From positions 62,001 through 126,000 of the forward strand of contig JAUIMM010000737.1 of NCBI GenBank assembly GCA_031769625.1: a stretch of DNA of 64,000 nucleotides. The letters run 5' to 3'. Shown here one piece after another: positions 31,376-45,150 of this stretch. The DNA is from Taudactylus pleione. Lineage: Eukaryota > Chordata > Amphibia > Anura > Myobatrachidae. Below the pieces are notes generated by a model, which searched no databases, was not told the origin of the DNA, and saw only the letters and a list, made by a program, of their open reading frames with translations. The translations under genes and the position numbers were made by a program. Numbering within the stretch: the first letter of the stretch is position 1; every line of letters begins with the position of its first letter.

Positions 31376-34300
31376 GTGCTGCTGGGGACCCTGCTCCTCC
31401 CACTATATAACTCTCAGTCTGTGGCTTCCTGCTGCTTCCATTCCCCTCCTCACATCATGTCACTGCCCCTGTCACATGCAGCCCTGTCCTCACTGATACA
31501 TCACTTATCTCCTGATATACTCTGTGCTGCTTGGGACCCTGCTCCTCCCACTTTATAACTCTCAGTCTGTGACTTCCTGCTGCCTCCATTCCCCTCCTCA
31601 CCTCATGTCACGGCCCCTGTCACATGCAGTCCTGTCCTCACTAACACATCACTCATCTCCTGATATACTCTGTGCTGCTGGGGACCCTGCTCCTTCCACT
31701 ATATAACTCTGTCTGTAGCTTCCTGCTGCCTCCATTCCCCTCCTCACATCATGTCACTGCCTCTGTGACATGCAGTCCTGTCCTCACTAATAAATCACTC
31801 ATCTCCTGATATACTCTGTGCTGCTGGGGACCCTGCTCCTCCCACTATATAACTCTCAGCCTGCTACCTCCATTCCCCTCCTCACATCATGTCACTGCCC
31901 CTGTCACATGCATCCCTGTCCTCACTAACACATCACTCATCTCCTGATATACTCTGTGCTGCTGGGGACCCTTCACCTCCCACTATATAACTCTCAGTCT
32001 GTGGCTTCCTGCTGCTTCCATTCCCCTCCTCACATCATGTCACTGCTCCTGTCACATGCAGCCCTGTCCTCACTAACACATCACTCATCTCCTGATATAC
32101 TCTGTGCTGCTGGGGACCCTGCTCCTCCCACTATATAACTCTCAGTCTGTGGCTTCCTGCTGCCTCCATTCCCCTCCTTACATCATGTCACTGCCCCTGT
32201 CACATGCAGCCCTGTCCTCTCTAACACATCACTCATCTCCTGATATACTCTGTGCTGCTGGGGACACTGCTCCTCCCACTATATAACTCTCAGTCTTTGA
32301 CTTCTTGCTGCCTCCATTCCCCTCCTCACATCATGTCACTGCCTCTGTCACATGCATCCCTGTCCTCACTAACACATCACTCATCTCCTGATATACTCTG
32401 TACTGCTGGGGACCCTGCTCCTCCCACTATATAACTCTCAGTCTGTGGCTTCCTGCTGCCCATTCCCCTCCTCACATCATGTCACTGCCCCTGTCACTTG
32501 CAGCCCTGTCCTCACTAACACATTACTCATATCCTGATATACTCTGTGCTGCTGGGGACCCTGCTCCTCCCACTATATAACTCTCAGTCTGTGGCTACCT
32601 GCTGCCTCCATTCCCCTCCTCACATCATGTCACTGCCACTGTCACATGAAGCCCTGTCCTCACTAACACATCGCTCTTCTCCTGATATACTCTGTGCTGC
32701 TGGGGAACCCTGCTCCTCCCACTATATAACTCTCAGTCTGTGGTGTCCTGCTGCCTCCATTCCCCTCCTCACATCATGTCACTGCCCCTGTCACATGCAG
32801 CCCTGTCCTCACTAACACATCACTCATCTCCTGATATACTCTGTGCTGCTGGGGACCCTGCTCCTCCCACTATATAACTCTCAGTTTGTGGCTTCCTGCT
32901 GCCCCATTCCCCTCCTCACATCATGTCACTCCCCCTGTCACATGCAGCCCTGTCCTCACTAACACATCACACATCTCCTGATATACTCTGTGCTGCTGGG
33001 GACTCTCCTCCTCCCACTATATAACCCTCAGTCTGTGGCTTCTTGCTGCCTCCATTCCCCTCCTCACATCATGTCACTGCCCCTGTCACATGCAGCCCTG
33101 TCCTCACTAATACATCACTCATCTCCTGATATACTCTGTGCTGCTGGGGACCCTGCTCCTCCCACTATATAACTCTCAGTTTGTGGCTTCCTGCTGCCTC
33201 CATTCCCCTCCTCACATCATGTCACTGCCCCTGTCACATGCAGCCCTGTCCTCACTAACACATCACTCATCTCCTGATATACTCTGTGCTGCTGGGGACC
33301 CTGCTCCTCCCACTATATAACTCTCAGTTTGTGGCTTCCTTCTGCCTCCATTCCCCTCCTCACATTATGTCACTGCCCTTGTCACATGCAGCTCTGTCCT
33401 CACTAACACATCACTCATCTCCTGATATACTCTGTGCTGCTGGGGACCCTGCTCCTCCCACTATATAACTCTCAGTTTGTGGCTTCCTGCTGCTTCCATT
33501 CCTCTCCTCACATCATGTCACTGCCCCTGTCACATGCAGCCCTGTCCTCACTAACACATCACTCATCTCCTGATATACTCTGTGCTGCTGGGTACCCTGC
33601 TCCTCCCACTATATAACTCTCAGTCTGTGGCTTCCTGCTGCCTCCATTCCCCTCCTCACATCATGTCACTGCCCCTGTCACATGAAGCACTGTCCTCACT
33701 AACACATCGCTCTTCTCCTGATATACTCTGTGCTGCTGGGGAACCCTGCTCCTCCCACTATATAACTCTCAGTCTGTGGTGTCCTGCTGCCTCCATTCCC
33801 CTCCTCACATCATGTCACTGCCCCTGTCACATGCAGCCCTGTCCTCACTAACACATCACTCATCTCCTGATATACTCTGTGCTGCTGGGGACCCTGCTCC
33901 TCCCACTATATAACTCTCAGTTTGTGGCTTCCTGCTGCCCCATTCCCCTCCTCACATCATGTCACTGCCCCTGTCACATGCAGCCCTGTCCTCACTAACA
34001 CATCACACATCTCCTGATATACTCTGTGCTGCTGGGGACTCTCCTCCTCCCACTATATAACCCTCAGTATGTGGCTTCTTGCTGCCTCCATTCCCCTCCT
34101 CACATCATGTCACTGCCCCTGTCACATGCAGCCCTATCCTCACTAATACATCACTCATCTCCTGGTATACTCTGTGCTGCTGGGGACCCTGCTCCTCCCA
34201 CTATATAACTCTCAGTTTGTGGCTTCCTGCTGCCTCCATTCCCCTCCTCACATCATGTCACTGCCCCTGTCACATGCAGCCCTGTCCTCACTAACACATC

Positions 34301-37300
34301 ACTCATCTCCTGATATACTCAGTGCTGCTGGGGACCCTGCTCCTCCCACTAGATAACTCTCAGTTTGTGGCTTCCTTCTGCCTCCATTCCCCTGCTCACA
34401 TTATGTCACTGCCCCTGTCACATTCAGCTCTGTCCTCACTAACACATCACTCATCTCCTGATATACTCTGTGCTGCTGGGGACCCTGCTCCTCCCACTAT
34501 ATAACTCTCAGTTTGTGGCTTCCTGCTGCTTCCATTCCTCTCCTCACATCATGTCACTGCCCCTGTCACATGCAGCCCTGTCCTCACTAACACATCACTC
34601 ATCTCCTGATATACTCTGTGCTGCTGGGGACCCTGCTCCTCCCACTATATAACCCTCAGTCTGTGGCTTCCTGCTGCCTCCATTCCCCTCCTCACATCAT
34701 GTCACTGCCCCTGTCACATGCAGCCCTGTCCTCACTAACACATCACTCATCTCCTGATACACTCTGTGCTGCTAGGGACCCTGCTCCTCCCACTATATAA
34801 CTCTCAGTTTGTGGCTTCCTGCTGCTTCCATTCCTCTCCTCACATCGTGTCACTGCCCCTGTCACATGCAGCCCTGTCCTCACAAACACATCAAACATCT
34901 CCTGATATACTCTGTGCTGCTGGGGACCCTCCTCCTCCCACTATATAACCCTCAGTCTGTGGCTTCCTGCTGCCTCCATTCCCCTCCTCACATCATGTCA
35001 CTGCCCCTGTCACATGCAGCCCTGTCCTCACTAACACATCACTCATCTCCTGATATACTCTGTGCTGCTGGGGAACCCTGCTCCTCCCACTATATAACTC
35101 TCAGTCTGTGGCTTCCTGCTGCCCCCATTCCCCTCCTCACATCATGTCACTGCCCCTGTCACATGCAGCCCTGTCCTCACTAACACATCACTTATCTCCT
35201 GATATACTCTGTGCTGCTGGGGACCCTGCTCCTCCTACTATATAACTCTCAGTTTGTGGCTTCCTGCTGCCTCCATTCCCCTCCTCACATCATGTCACTG
35301 CCCCTGTCACATGCTGCCCTGTCCTCACTAACACGTCACTCATCTCCTGATACACTCTGTGCTGCTGGTTACCCTGCTCATCCCACTATATAACTCTCAG
35401 TCTGTGGCTTCCTGCTGCCCCCATTCCCCTCCTTACATTATGTCACTTCCCCTGTCACATGCAGCCCTGTCCTCACTAACACATCACTTATCTCCTGATA
35501 TACTCTGTGCTGCTGGGGACCCTGCTCCTCCCACTATATAACTCTCAGTCTGTGACTTCCTGCTGCCTCCAATCCCCTCCTCACATCATGTCACTGCCCC
35601 TGTCACATGCTGCCCTGTCCTCACTAACACATCACTCATCTCCTGATATACTCTGTGCTGCTGGGGTCCCTGCTCCAACCAATATATAACTCTCAGTCTG
35701 TGACTTCCTGCTGCCTCCATTCCCCTCCTCACATCATGTTACTGTCCCTGTCACATGCAGCCCTGTCCTCACTAACACATCACTCATCTCCTGATATACT
35801 CTGTGTGCTGGGGGCCCTGCTCCTCCCACTATATATCTCTCAGTCTGTGGCTTCTTGCTGCCTCCATTCCCCTCCTCACATCATGTCACTGCCCCTGTCA
35901 CATGCAGCCCTGTCCTCACTAACACATCACTCATCTCCTGATACACTATGTGCTGCTAGGGACCCTGCTCCTCCCACTATATAACTCTCAGTCTGTGACT
36001 TCCTGCTGCCTCAAAATTCCCCTCCTCACATCATGTCACTGCACCTGTCACATGCTGCCCTGTCCTCACTAACACATCACTCATCTCCTGATATACTCTG
36101 TGCTGCTGGGGACCCTGCTCCTCCCACTATGTAACTCTCTGCCTGTGTCTACCTGCTGCCTCCATTCCCCTCCTCACATCATGTCACTGCTCCTGTCACA
36201 TGCTGCCCTGTCCTCACTAACACATCACTCATCTCCTGATATACTCTGTGCTGCTGGGGAACCCTGCTCCTCCCACTATATAACTCTCAGTCTGTGGCGT
36301 CCTGCTGCCTCCATTCCCCTCCTCACATCATGTCCCTGCCCCTGTCACATGCAGCCCTGTCCTCACTAACACATCACTCATCTCCTGATATACTCTGTGC
36401 TGCTAGGGACCCTGCTCCTCCCACTATATAACTCTCAGTCTGTTGCTTCCTGCTGCCTCCATTCCCCTCCTCACATCATGTCACTGCCCCTGTCACATGC
36501 AGCCCTGTCCTCACTAACACATCACTCATCTCCTGATATACTCTGTGCTGCTGGGGAACCCTGCTCCTCCCACTATATAACTCTCAGTCTGTGGCTTCCT
36601 GCTGCCCCCATTCCCCTCCGTACATCATGTCACTGCCCCTGTCACATGCAGCCCTGTCCTCACTAACACATCACTTATCTCCTGATATACTCTGTGCTGC
36701 TGGGGACCCTGCTCCTCCCACTATATAACTCTCAGTCTGTGGCTTCCTGCTGCCTCCATTTATGTCCTCACATCATGTCACTGCCCCTGTCACATGCAGC
36801 CCTGTCCTTACTAACACATCACTCATCTCCTGATATACTCTGTGCTGCTGGGGACCCTGCTCCTCCCACTATATAACTCTCAGTTTGTGGCTTCCTGCTG
36901 CTTCCATTCCCCTCCTCACATCATGTCACTGCCCCTGTCACATGCAGCCCTGTCCTCACTGATACATCACTTATCTCCTGATATACTCTGTGCTGCTTGG
37001 GACCCTGCTCCTCCCACTTTATAACTCTCAGTCTGTGACTTCCTGCTGCCTCCATTCCCCTCCTCACCTCATGTCACGGCCCCTGTCACATGCAGTCCTG
37101 TCCTCACTAACACATCACTCATCTCCTGATATACTCTGTGCTGCTGGGGACCCTGCTCCTTCCACTATATAACTCTGTCTGTAGCTTCCTGCTGCCTCCA
37201 TTCCCCTCCTCACATCATGTCACTGCCTCTGTGACATGCAGTCCTGTCCTCACTAATAAATCACTCATCTCCTGATATACTCTGTGCTGCTGGGGACCCT

Positions 37301-40300
37301 GCTCCTCCCACTATATAACTCTCAGCCTGCTACCTCCATTCCCCTCCTCACATCATGTCACTGCCCCTGTCACATGCATCCCTGTCCTCACTAACACATC
37401 ACTCATCTCCTGATATACTCTGTGCTGCTGGGGACCCTTCACCTCCCACTATATAACTCTCAGTCTGTGGCTTCCTGCTGCTTCCATTCCCCTCCTCACA
37501 TCATGTCACTGCTCCTGTCACATGCAGCCCTGTCCTCACTAACACATCACTCATCTCCTGATATACTCTGTGCTGCTGGGGACCCTGCTCCTCCCACTAT
37601 ATAACTCTCAGTCTGTGGCTTCCTGCTGCCTCCATTCCCCTCCTTACATCATGTCACTGCCCCTGTCACATGCAGCCCTGTCCTCTCTAACACATCACTC
37701 ATCTCCTGATATACTCTGTGCTGCTGGGGACACTGCTCCTCCCACTATATAACTCTCAGTCTTTGACTTCTTGCTGCCTCCATTCCCCTCCTCACATCAT
37801 GTCACTGCCTCTGTCACATGCATCCCTGTCCTCACTAACACATCACTCATCTCCTGATATACTCTGTACTGCTGGGGACCCTGCTCCTCCCACTATATAA
37901 CTCTCAGTCTGTGGCTTCCTGCTGCCCATTCCCCTCCTCACATCATGTCACTGCCCCTGTCACTTGCAGCCCTGTCCTCACTAACACATTACTCATATCC
38001 TGATATACTCTGTGCTGCTGGGGACCCTGCTCCTCCCACTATATAACTCTCAGTCTGTGGCTACCTGCTGCCTCCATTCCCCTCCTCACATCATGTCACT
38101 GCCACTGTCACATGAAGCCCTGTCCTCACTAACACATCGCTCTTCTCCTGATATACTCTGTGCTGCTGGGGAACCCTGCTCCTCCCACTATATAACTCTC
38201 AGTCTGTGGTGTCCTGCCTGCCTCCATTCCCCTCCTCACATCATGTCACTGCCCCTGTCACATGCAGCCCTGTCCTCACTAACACATCACTCATCTCCTG
38301 ATATACTCTGTGCTGCTGGGGACCCTGCTCCTCCCACTATATAACTCTCAGTTTGTGGCTTCCTGCTGCCCCATTCCCCTCCTCACATCATGTCACTCCC
38401 CCTGTCACATGCAGCCCTGTCCTCACTAACACATCACACATCTCCTGATATACTCTGTGCTGCTGGGGACTCTCCTCCTCCCACTATATAACCCTCAGTC
38501 TGTGGCTTCTTGCTGCCTCCATTCCCCTCCTCACATCATGTCACTGCCCCTGTCACATGCAGCCCTGTCCTCACTAATACATCACTCATCTCCTGATATA
38601 CTCTGTGCTGCTGGGGACCCTGCTCCTCCCACTATATAACTCTCAGTTTGTGGCTTCCTGCTGCCTCCATTCCCCTCCTCACATCATGTCACTGCCCCTG
38701 TCACATGCAGCCCTGTCCTCACTAACACATCACTCATCTCCTGATATACTCTGTGCTGCTGGGGACCCTGCTCCTCCCACTATATAACCCTCAGTCTGTG
38801 GCTTCCTGCTGCCTCCATTCCCCTCCTCACATCATGTCACTGCCCCTTTCACATGCAGCCCTGTCCTCACTAACACATCACTCATCTCCTGATATTCTCT
38901 GTTCTGCAGGGGATCCCTGCTCCTCCCACTATATAACTCTCAGTCTGTGGCTTCCTGTTGCCCCCATTCCCCTCCTTACATCATGTCACTGCCCCTGTCA
39001 CATGCAGCCCTGTCCTCACTAACACATCACTCATCTCCTGATATACTCTGTGCTGCTGGTTACCCTGCTCCTCCCACTATAGAACCCTCAGTCTGTGGCT
39101 TCTTGCTGCCTCCATTCCCCTCCTCACATCATGTCACTGCCCCTGTCACATGCAGCCCTGTCCTCACTAATACATCACTCATCTCCTGATATACTCTGTG
39201 CTGCTGGGGAACCTACTCCTCCCACTATATAACTCTCAGTTTGTGGCTTCCTGCTGCCCCATTCCCCTCCTCACATCATGTCACTGCCCCTGTCACATGC
39301 AGCCCTGTCCTTACTAACACATCACTCATCTCCTGATATACTCTGTGCTGCTGTGAACCCTGCTCCTCCCACTATATAACTCTCAGTTTGTGGCTTCCTG
39401 CTGCCCCCATTCCCCTCCTTACATCATGTCACTGCCCCTGTCACATGCAGCCCTGTCCTCACTAACACATCACTCATCTCCTGATATACTCTGTGCTGCT
39501 GGGGAGCCTACTCCTCCCACTATATAACTCTCAGTTTGTGGCTTCCTGCTGCCTCCATTCCCCTTCTCACATCATGTCACTGCCCCTGTCACATGCAGCC
39601 CTGTCCTCACTAACAGATCACTCATCTCCTGATACACTCTGTGGTGCTAGGGACCCTGCTCCTCCCATTATTTAACTCTCAGTTTGTGGCTTCCTGCTTC
39701 CTCCATTCCCCTCCTCACATCATGTCACTGCCCCTGTCACATGCTGCCCTGTCCTCACTAATACATCACTCATCTCCTGATATACTCTGTGCTGCTGGGG
39801 ACCCTGCTCCTCCCACTATATAACTCTCAGTTTGTGGCTTCCTGCTGCCTCCATTCCCCTCCTCACATCATGTCACTGCCCCTGTCACATGCAGCCCTGT
39901 CCTCACTAACACATCACTCATCTCCTGATATACTCTGTGCTGCTGGGGACCCTGCTCCTCCCACTATATAACTCTCAGTTTGTGGCCTCCTTCTGCCTCC
40001 ATTCCCCTCCTCACATTATGTCACTGCCCTTGTCACATGCAGCTCTGTCCTCACTAACACATCACTCATCTCCTGATATACTCTGTGCTGCTGGGGACCC
40101 TGCTCCTCCCACTATATAACTCTCAGTTTGTGGCTTCCTGCTGCTTCCATTCCTCTCCTCACATCATGTCACTGCCCCTGTCACATGCAGCCCTGTCCTC
40201 ACTAACACATCACTCATCTCCTGATATACTCTGTGCTGCTGGGTACCCTGCTCCTCCCACTATATAACTCTCAGTCTGTGGCTTCCTGCTGCCTCCATTC

Positions 40301-43300
40301 CCCTCCTCACATCATGTCACTGCCCCTGTCACATGAAGCACTGTCCTCACTAACACATCGCTCTTCTCCTGATATACTCTGTGCTGCTGGGGAACCCTGC
40401 TCCTCCCACTATATAACTCTCAGTCTGTGGTGTCCTGCTGCCTCCATTCCCCTCCTCACATCATGTCACTGCCCCTGTCACATGCAGCCCTGTCCTCACT
40501 AACACATCACTCATCTCCTGATATACTCTGTGCTGCTGGGGACCCTGCTCCTCCCACTATATAACTCTCAGTTTGTGGCTTCCTGCTGCCCCATTCCCCT
40601 CCTCACATCATGTCACTGCCCCTGTCACATGCAGCCCTGTCCTCACTAACACATCACACATCTCCTGATATACTCTGTGCTGCTGGGGACTCTCCTCCTC
40701 CCACTATATAACCCTCAGTCTGTGGCTTCTTGCTGCCTCCATTCCCCTCCTCACATCATGTCACTGCCCCTGTCACATGCAGCCCTGTCCTCACTAATAC
40801 ATCACTCATCTCCTGGTATACTCTGTGCTGCTGGGGACCCTGCTCCTCCCACTATATAACTCTCAGTTTGTGGCTTCCTGCTGCCTCCATTCCCCTCCTC
40901 ACATCATGTCACTGCCCCTGTCACATGCAGCCCTGTCCTCACTAACACATCACTCATCTCCTGATATACTCTGTGCTGCTGGGGACCCTGCTCCTCCCAC
41001 TATATAACTCTCAGTTTGTGGCTTCCTTCTGCCTCCATTCCCCTGCTCACATTATGTCACTGCCCCTGTCACATTCAGCTCTGTCCTCACTAACACATCA
41101 CTCATCTCCTGATATACTCTGTGCTGCTGGGGACCCTGCTCCTCCCACTATATAACTCTCAGTTTGTGGCTTCCTGCTGCTTCCATTCCTCTCCTCACAT
41201 CATGTCACTGCCCCTGTCACATGCAGCCCTGTCCTCACTAACACATCACTCATCTCCTGATATACTCTGTGCTGCTGGGGACCCTGCTCCTCCCACTATA
41301 TAACCCTCAGTCTGTGGCTTCCTGCTGCCTCCATTCCCCTCCTCACATCATGTCACTGCCCCTGTCACATGCAGCCCTGTCCTCACTAACACATCACTCA
41401 TCTCCTGATACACTCTGTGCTGCTAGGGACCCTGCTCCTCCCACTATATAACTCTCAGTTTGTGGCTTCCTGCTGCTTCCATTCCTCTCCTCACATCGTG
41501 TCACTGCCCCTGTCACATGCAGCCCTGTCCTCACAAACACATCAAACATCTCCTGATATACTCTGTGCTGCTGGGGACCCTCCTCCTCCCACTATATAAC
41601 CCTCAGTCTGTGGCTTCCTGCTGCCTCCATTCCCCTCCTCACATCATGTCACTGCCCCTGTCACATGCAGCCCTGTCCTCACTAACACATCACTTATCTC
41701 CTGATATACTCTGTGCTGCTGGGGACCCTGCTCCTCCTACTATATAACTCTCAGTTTGTGGCTTCCTGCTGCCTCCATTCCCCTCCTCACATCATGTCAC
41801 TGCCCCTGTCACATGCTGCCCTGTCCTCACTAACACGTCACTCATCTCCTGATACACTCTGTGCTGCTGGTTACCCTGCTCATCCCACTATATAACTCTC
41901 AGTCTGTGGCTTCCTGCTGCCCCCATTCCCCTCCTTACATTATGTCACTTCCCCTGTCACATGCAGCCCTGTCCTCACTAACACATCACTTATCTCCTGA
42001 TATACTCTGTGCTGCTGGGGACCCTGCTCCTCCCACTATATAACTCTCAGTCTGTGACTTCCTGCTGCCTCCAATCCCCTCCTCACATCATGTCACTGCC
42101 CCTGTCACATGCTGCCCTGTCCTCACTAACACATCACTCATCTCCTGATATACTCTGTGCTGCTGGGGTCCCTGCTCCAACCAATATATAACTCTCAGTC
42201 TGTGACTTCCTGCTGCCTCCATTCCCCTCCTCACATCATGTTACTGTCCCTGTCACATGCAGCCCTGTCCTCACTAACACATCACTCATCTCCTGATATA
42301 CTCTGTGTGCTGGGGGCCCTGCTCCTCCCACTATATATCTCTCAGTCTGTGGCTTCTTGCTGCCTCCATTCCCCTCCTCACATCATGTCACTGCCCCTGT
42401 CACATGCAGCCCTGTCCTCACTAACACATCACTCATCTCCTGATACACTATGTGCTGCTAGGGACCCTGCTCCTCCCACTATATAACTCTCAGTCTGTGA
42501 CTTCCTGCTGCCTCAAAATTCCCCTCCTCACATCATGTCACTGCCCCTGTCACATGCTGCCCTGTCCTCACTAACACATCACTCATCTCCTGATATACTC
42601 TGTGCTGCTGGGGACCCTGCTCCTCCCACTATGTAACTCTCTGCCTGTGTCTACCTGCTGCCTCCATTCCCCTCCTCACATCATGTCACTGCTCCTGTCA
42701 CATGCTGCCCTGTCCTCACTAACACATCACTCATCTCCTGATATACTCTGTGCTGCTGGGGAACCCTGCTCCTCCCACTATATAACTCTCAGTCTGTGGC
42801 GTCCTGCTGCCTCCATTCCCCTCCTCACATCATGTCCCTGCCCCTGTCACATGCAGCCCTGTCCTCACTAACACATCACTCATCTCCTGATATACTCTGT
42901 GCTGCTAGGGACCCTGCTCCTCCCACTATATAACTCTCAGTCTGTTGCTTCCTGCTGCCTCCATTCCCCTCCTCACATCATGTCACTGCCCCTGTCACAT
43001 GCAGCCCTGTCCTCACTAACACATCACTCATCTCCTGATATACTCTGTGCTGCTGGGGAACCCTGCTCCTCCCACTATATAACTCTCAGTCTGTGGCTTC
43101 CTGCTGCCCCCATTCCCCTCCGTACATCATGTCACTGCCCCTGTCACATGCAGCCCTGTCCTCACTAACACATCACTTATCTCCTGATATACTCTGTGCT
43201 GCTGGGGACCCTGCTCCTCCCACTATATAACTCTCAGTCTGTGGCTTCCTGCTGCCTCCATTTATGTCCTCACATCATGTCACTGCCCCTGTCACATGCA

Positions 43301-44100
43301 GCCCTGTCCTTACTAACACATCACTCATCTCCTGATATACTCTGTGCTGCTGGGGACCCTGCTCCTCCCACTATATAACTCTCAGTTTGTGGCTTCCTGC
43401 TGCTTCCATTCCCCTCCTCACATCATGTCACTGCCCCTGTCACATGCAGCCCTGTCCTCACTGATACATCACTTATCTCCTGATATACTCTGTGCTGCTT
43501 GGGACCCTGCTCCTCCCACTTTATAACTCTCAGTCTGTGACTTCCTGCTGCCTCCATTCCCCTCCTCACCTCATGTCACGGCCCCTGTCACATGCAGTCC
43601 TGTCCTCACTAACACATCACTCATCTCCTGATATACTCTGTGCTGCTGGGGACCCTGCTCCTTCCACTATATAACTCTGTCTGTAGCTTCCTGCTGCCTC
43701 CATTCCCCTCCTCACATCATGTCACTGCCTCTGTGACATGCAGTCCTGTCCTCACTAATAAATCACTCATCTCCTGATATACTCTGTGCTGCTGGGGACC
43801 CTGCTCCTCCCACTATATAACTCTCAGCCTGCTACCTCCATTCCCCTCCTCACATCATGTCACTGCCCCTGTCACATGCATCCCTGTCCTCACTAACACA
43901 TCACTCATCTCCTGATATACTCTGTGCTGCTGGGGACCCTTCACCTCCCACTATATAACTCTCAGTCTGTGGCTTCCTGCTGCTTCCATTCCCCTCCTCA
44001 CATCATGTCACTGCTCCTGTCACATGCAGCCCTGTCCTCACTAACACATCACTCATCTCCTGATATACTCTGTGCTGCTGGGGACCCTGCTCCTCCCACT
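31376..44100. repeat. Satellite higher-order block: 5.5-6.5-kb duplications
   Basis: The CCCTTCACCTCCCAC monomer starts near 31956, 37422 and 43924, offsets 5,466 and 6,502 bp. The CTCCAACCAA marker agrees (30337, 35655, 42157: 5,318 and 6,502). The second copy is 1,036 bp (seven monomers) longer because it keeps a run near 38753-39790 that the first copy lacks. A third, partly matching version lies at about 21598-25200, offset about 16.4 kb from 38012-41600. Confidence 0.8.
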
Positions 44101-45077
44101 ATATAACTCTCAGTCTGTGGCTTCCTGCTGCCTCCATTCCCCTCCTTACATCATGTCACTGCCCCTGTCACATGCAGCCCTGTCCTCTCTAACACATCAC
44201 TCATCTCCTGATATACTCTGTGCTGCTGGGGACCCTGCTCCTCCCACTATATAACTCTCAGTCTTTGACTTCTTGCTGCCTCCATTCCCCTCCTCACATC
44301 ATGTCACTGCCTCTGTCACATGCATCCCTGTCCTCACTAACACATTACTCATATCCTGATATACTCTGTGCTGCTGGGGACCCTGCTCCTCCCACTATAT
44401 AACTCTCAGTCTGTGGCTTCCTGCTGCCTCCATTCCCCTCCTCACATCATGTCACTTCTCCTATCACATGCAGCCCTGTCCTCACTGACACATCACTCAT
44501 CTCCTGATATACTCTGTGCTGCTGGGGACCCTGCTCCTCCCACTGTATAACTCTCAGTCTGTGGCTTCCTGCTGCCTCCATTCCCCACCTCACATCATGT
44601 CTCTTCTCCTATCACATGCAGCCCTGTCCTCATTGACACATCACTCATCTCCTGATATACTCTGTGCTGCTGGGGACCCTGCTCCTCCCACTGTATAACT
44701 CTCAGTCTGTGGTTTCCTGCTGCCTCCATTCCCCTCCTCACATCATGTCACTTCTCCTATCACATGCAGCCCTGTCCTCACTGACACATCACTCATCTCC
44801 TGATATACTCTGTGCTGCTGGGGACCCTGCTCCTCCCACTGTATAACTCTCAGTCTGTGGCTTCCTGCTGCCTCCATTCCCCTCCTCACATCATGTCACT
44901 GCCTCTGTCACATGCATCCCTGTCCTCACTAACACATCACTCATCTCCTGATATACTCTGTACTGCTGGGGACCCTGCTCCTCCCACTATATAACTCTCA
45001 GTCTGTGGCTTCCTGCTGCCTCCATTCCCCTCCTCACATCATGTCACTGCCCCTGTCACATGCAGCCCTGTCCTCAC

Positions 45078-45150
45078 CAATGGGTTGGGCACTATTATTA
45101 GCGCTATATAGCGCCACCAATGTACCCAGCACTGTACAAAGGATATGTGT
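45078..45150 (-). mobile_element. L2/CR1-type LINE tail fragment, inverted
   Basis: Read on the minus strand this is TTTGTACAGTGCTGGGTACA, then TTGGTGGCGCTATATAGCGC, then TAATAATAG, the usual 3' end of L2/CR1-type elements. It lies head-to-head with the plus-strand LINE fragment that follows and directly touches the last satellite monomer, which is cut at CCTGTCCTCAC. Confidence 0.55.

Larger units (their letters stand above)
17728..45076. repeat. 148-bp satellite array (about 185 monomers)
   Basis: Each monomer contains CTCTGTGCTGCTGGGGACCC, TGCTCCTCCCACTATATAAC, TCAGTCTGTGGCTTCCTGCT, CATTCCCCTCCTCACATCAT, CACTGCCCCTGTCACATGCA and CACATCACTCATCTCCTGAT, with 148-bp spacing. Every monomer holds a TATATAA-like motif apart from substituted units. 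The left-most monomers (from 17728) are the most diverged, and identity rises rightward. Main variants are TCAGTTTGTGG versus TCAGTCTGTGG, CATGCAGCC versus CATGCTGCC versus CATGAAGCC, and a small set of length changes (GGGGAACCC, CCTCAAAATTCCC, TGTGTGCTGGGGG). Because 148 is one more than a multiple of three, the frame shifts every monomer and only frames of about 60-124 codons appear; none is a gene. Confidence 0.98.
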
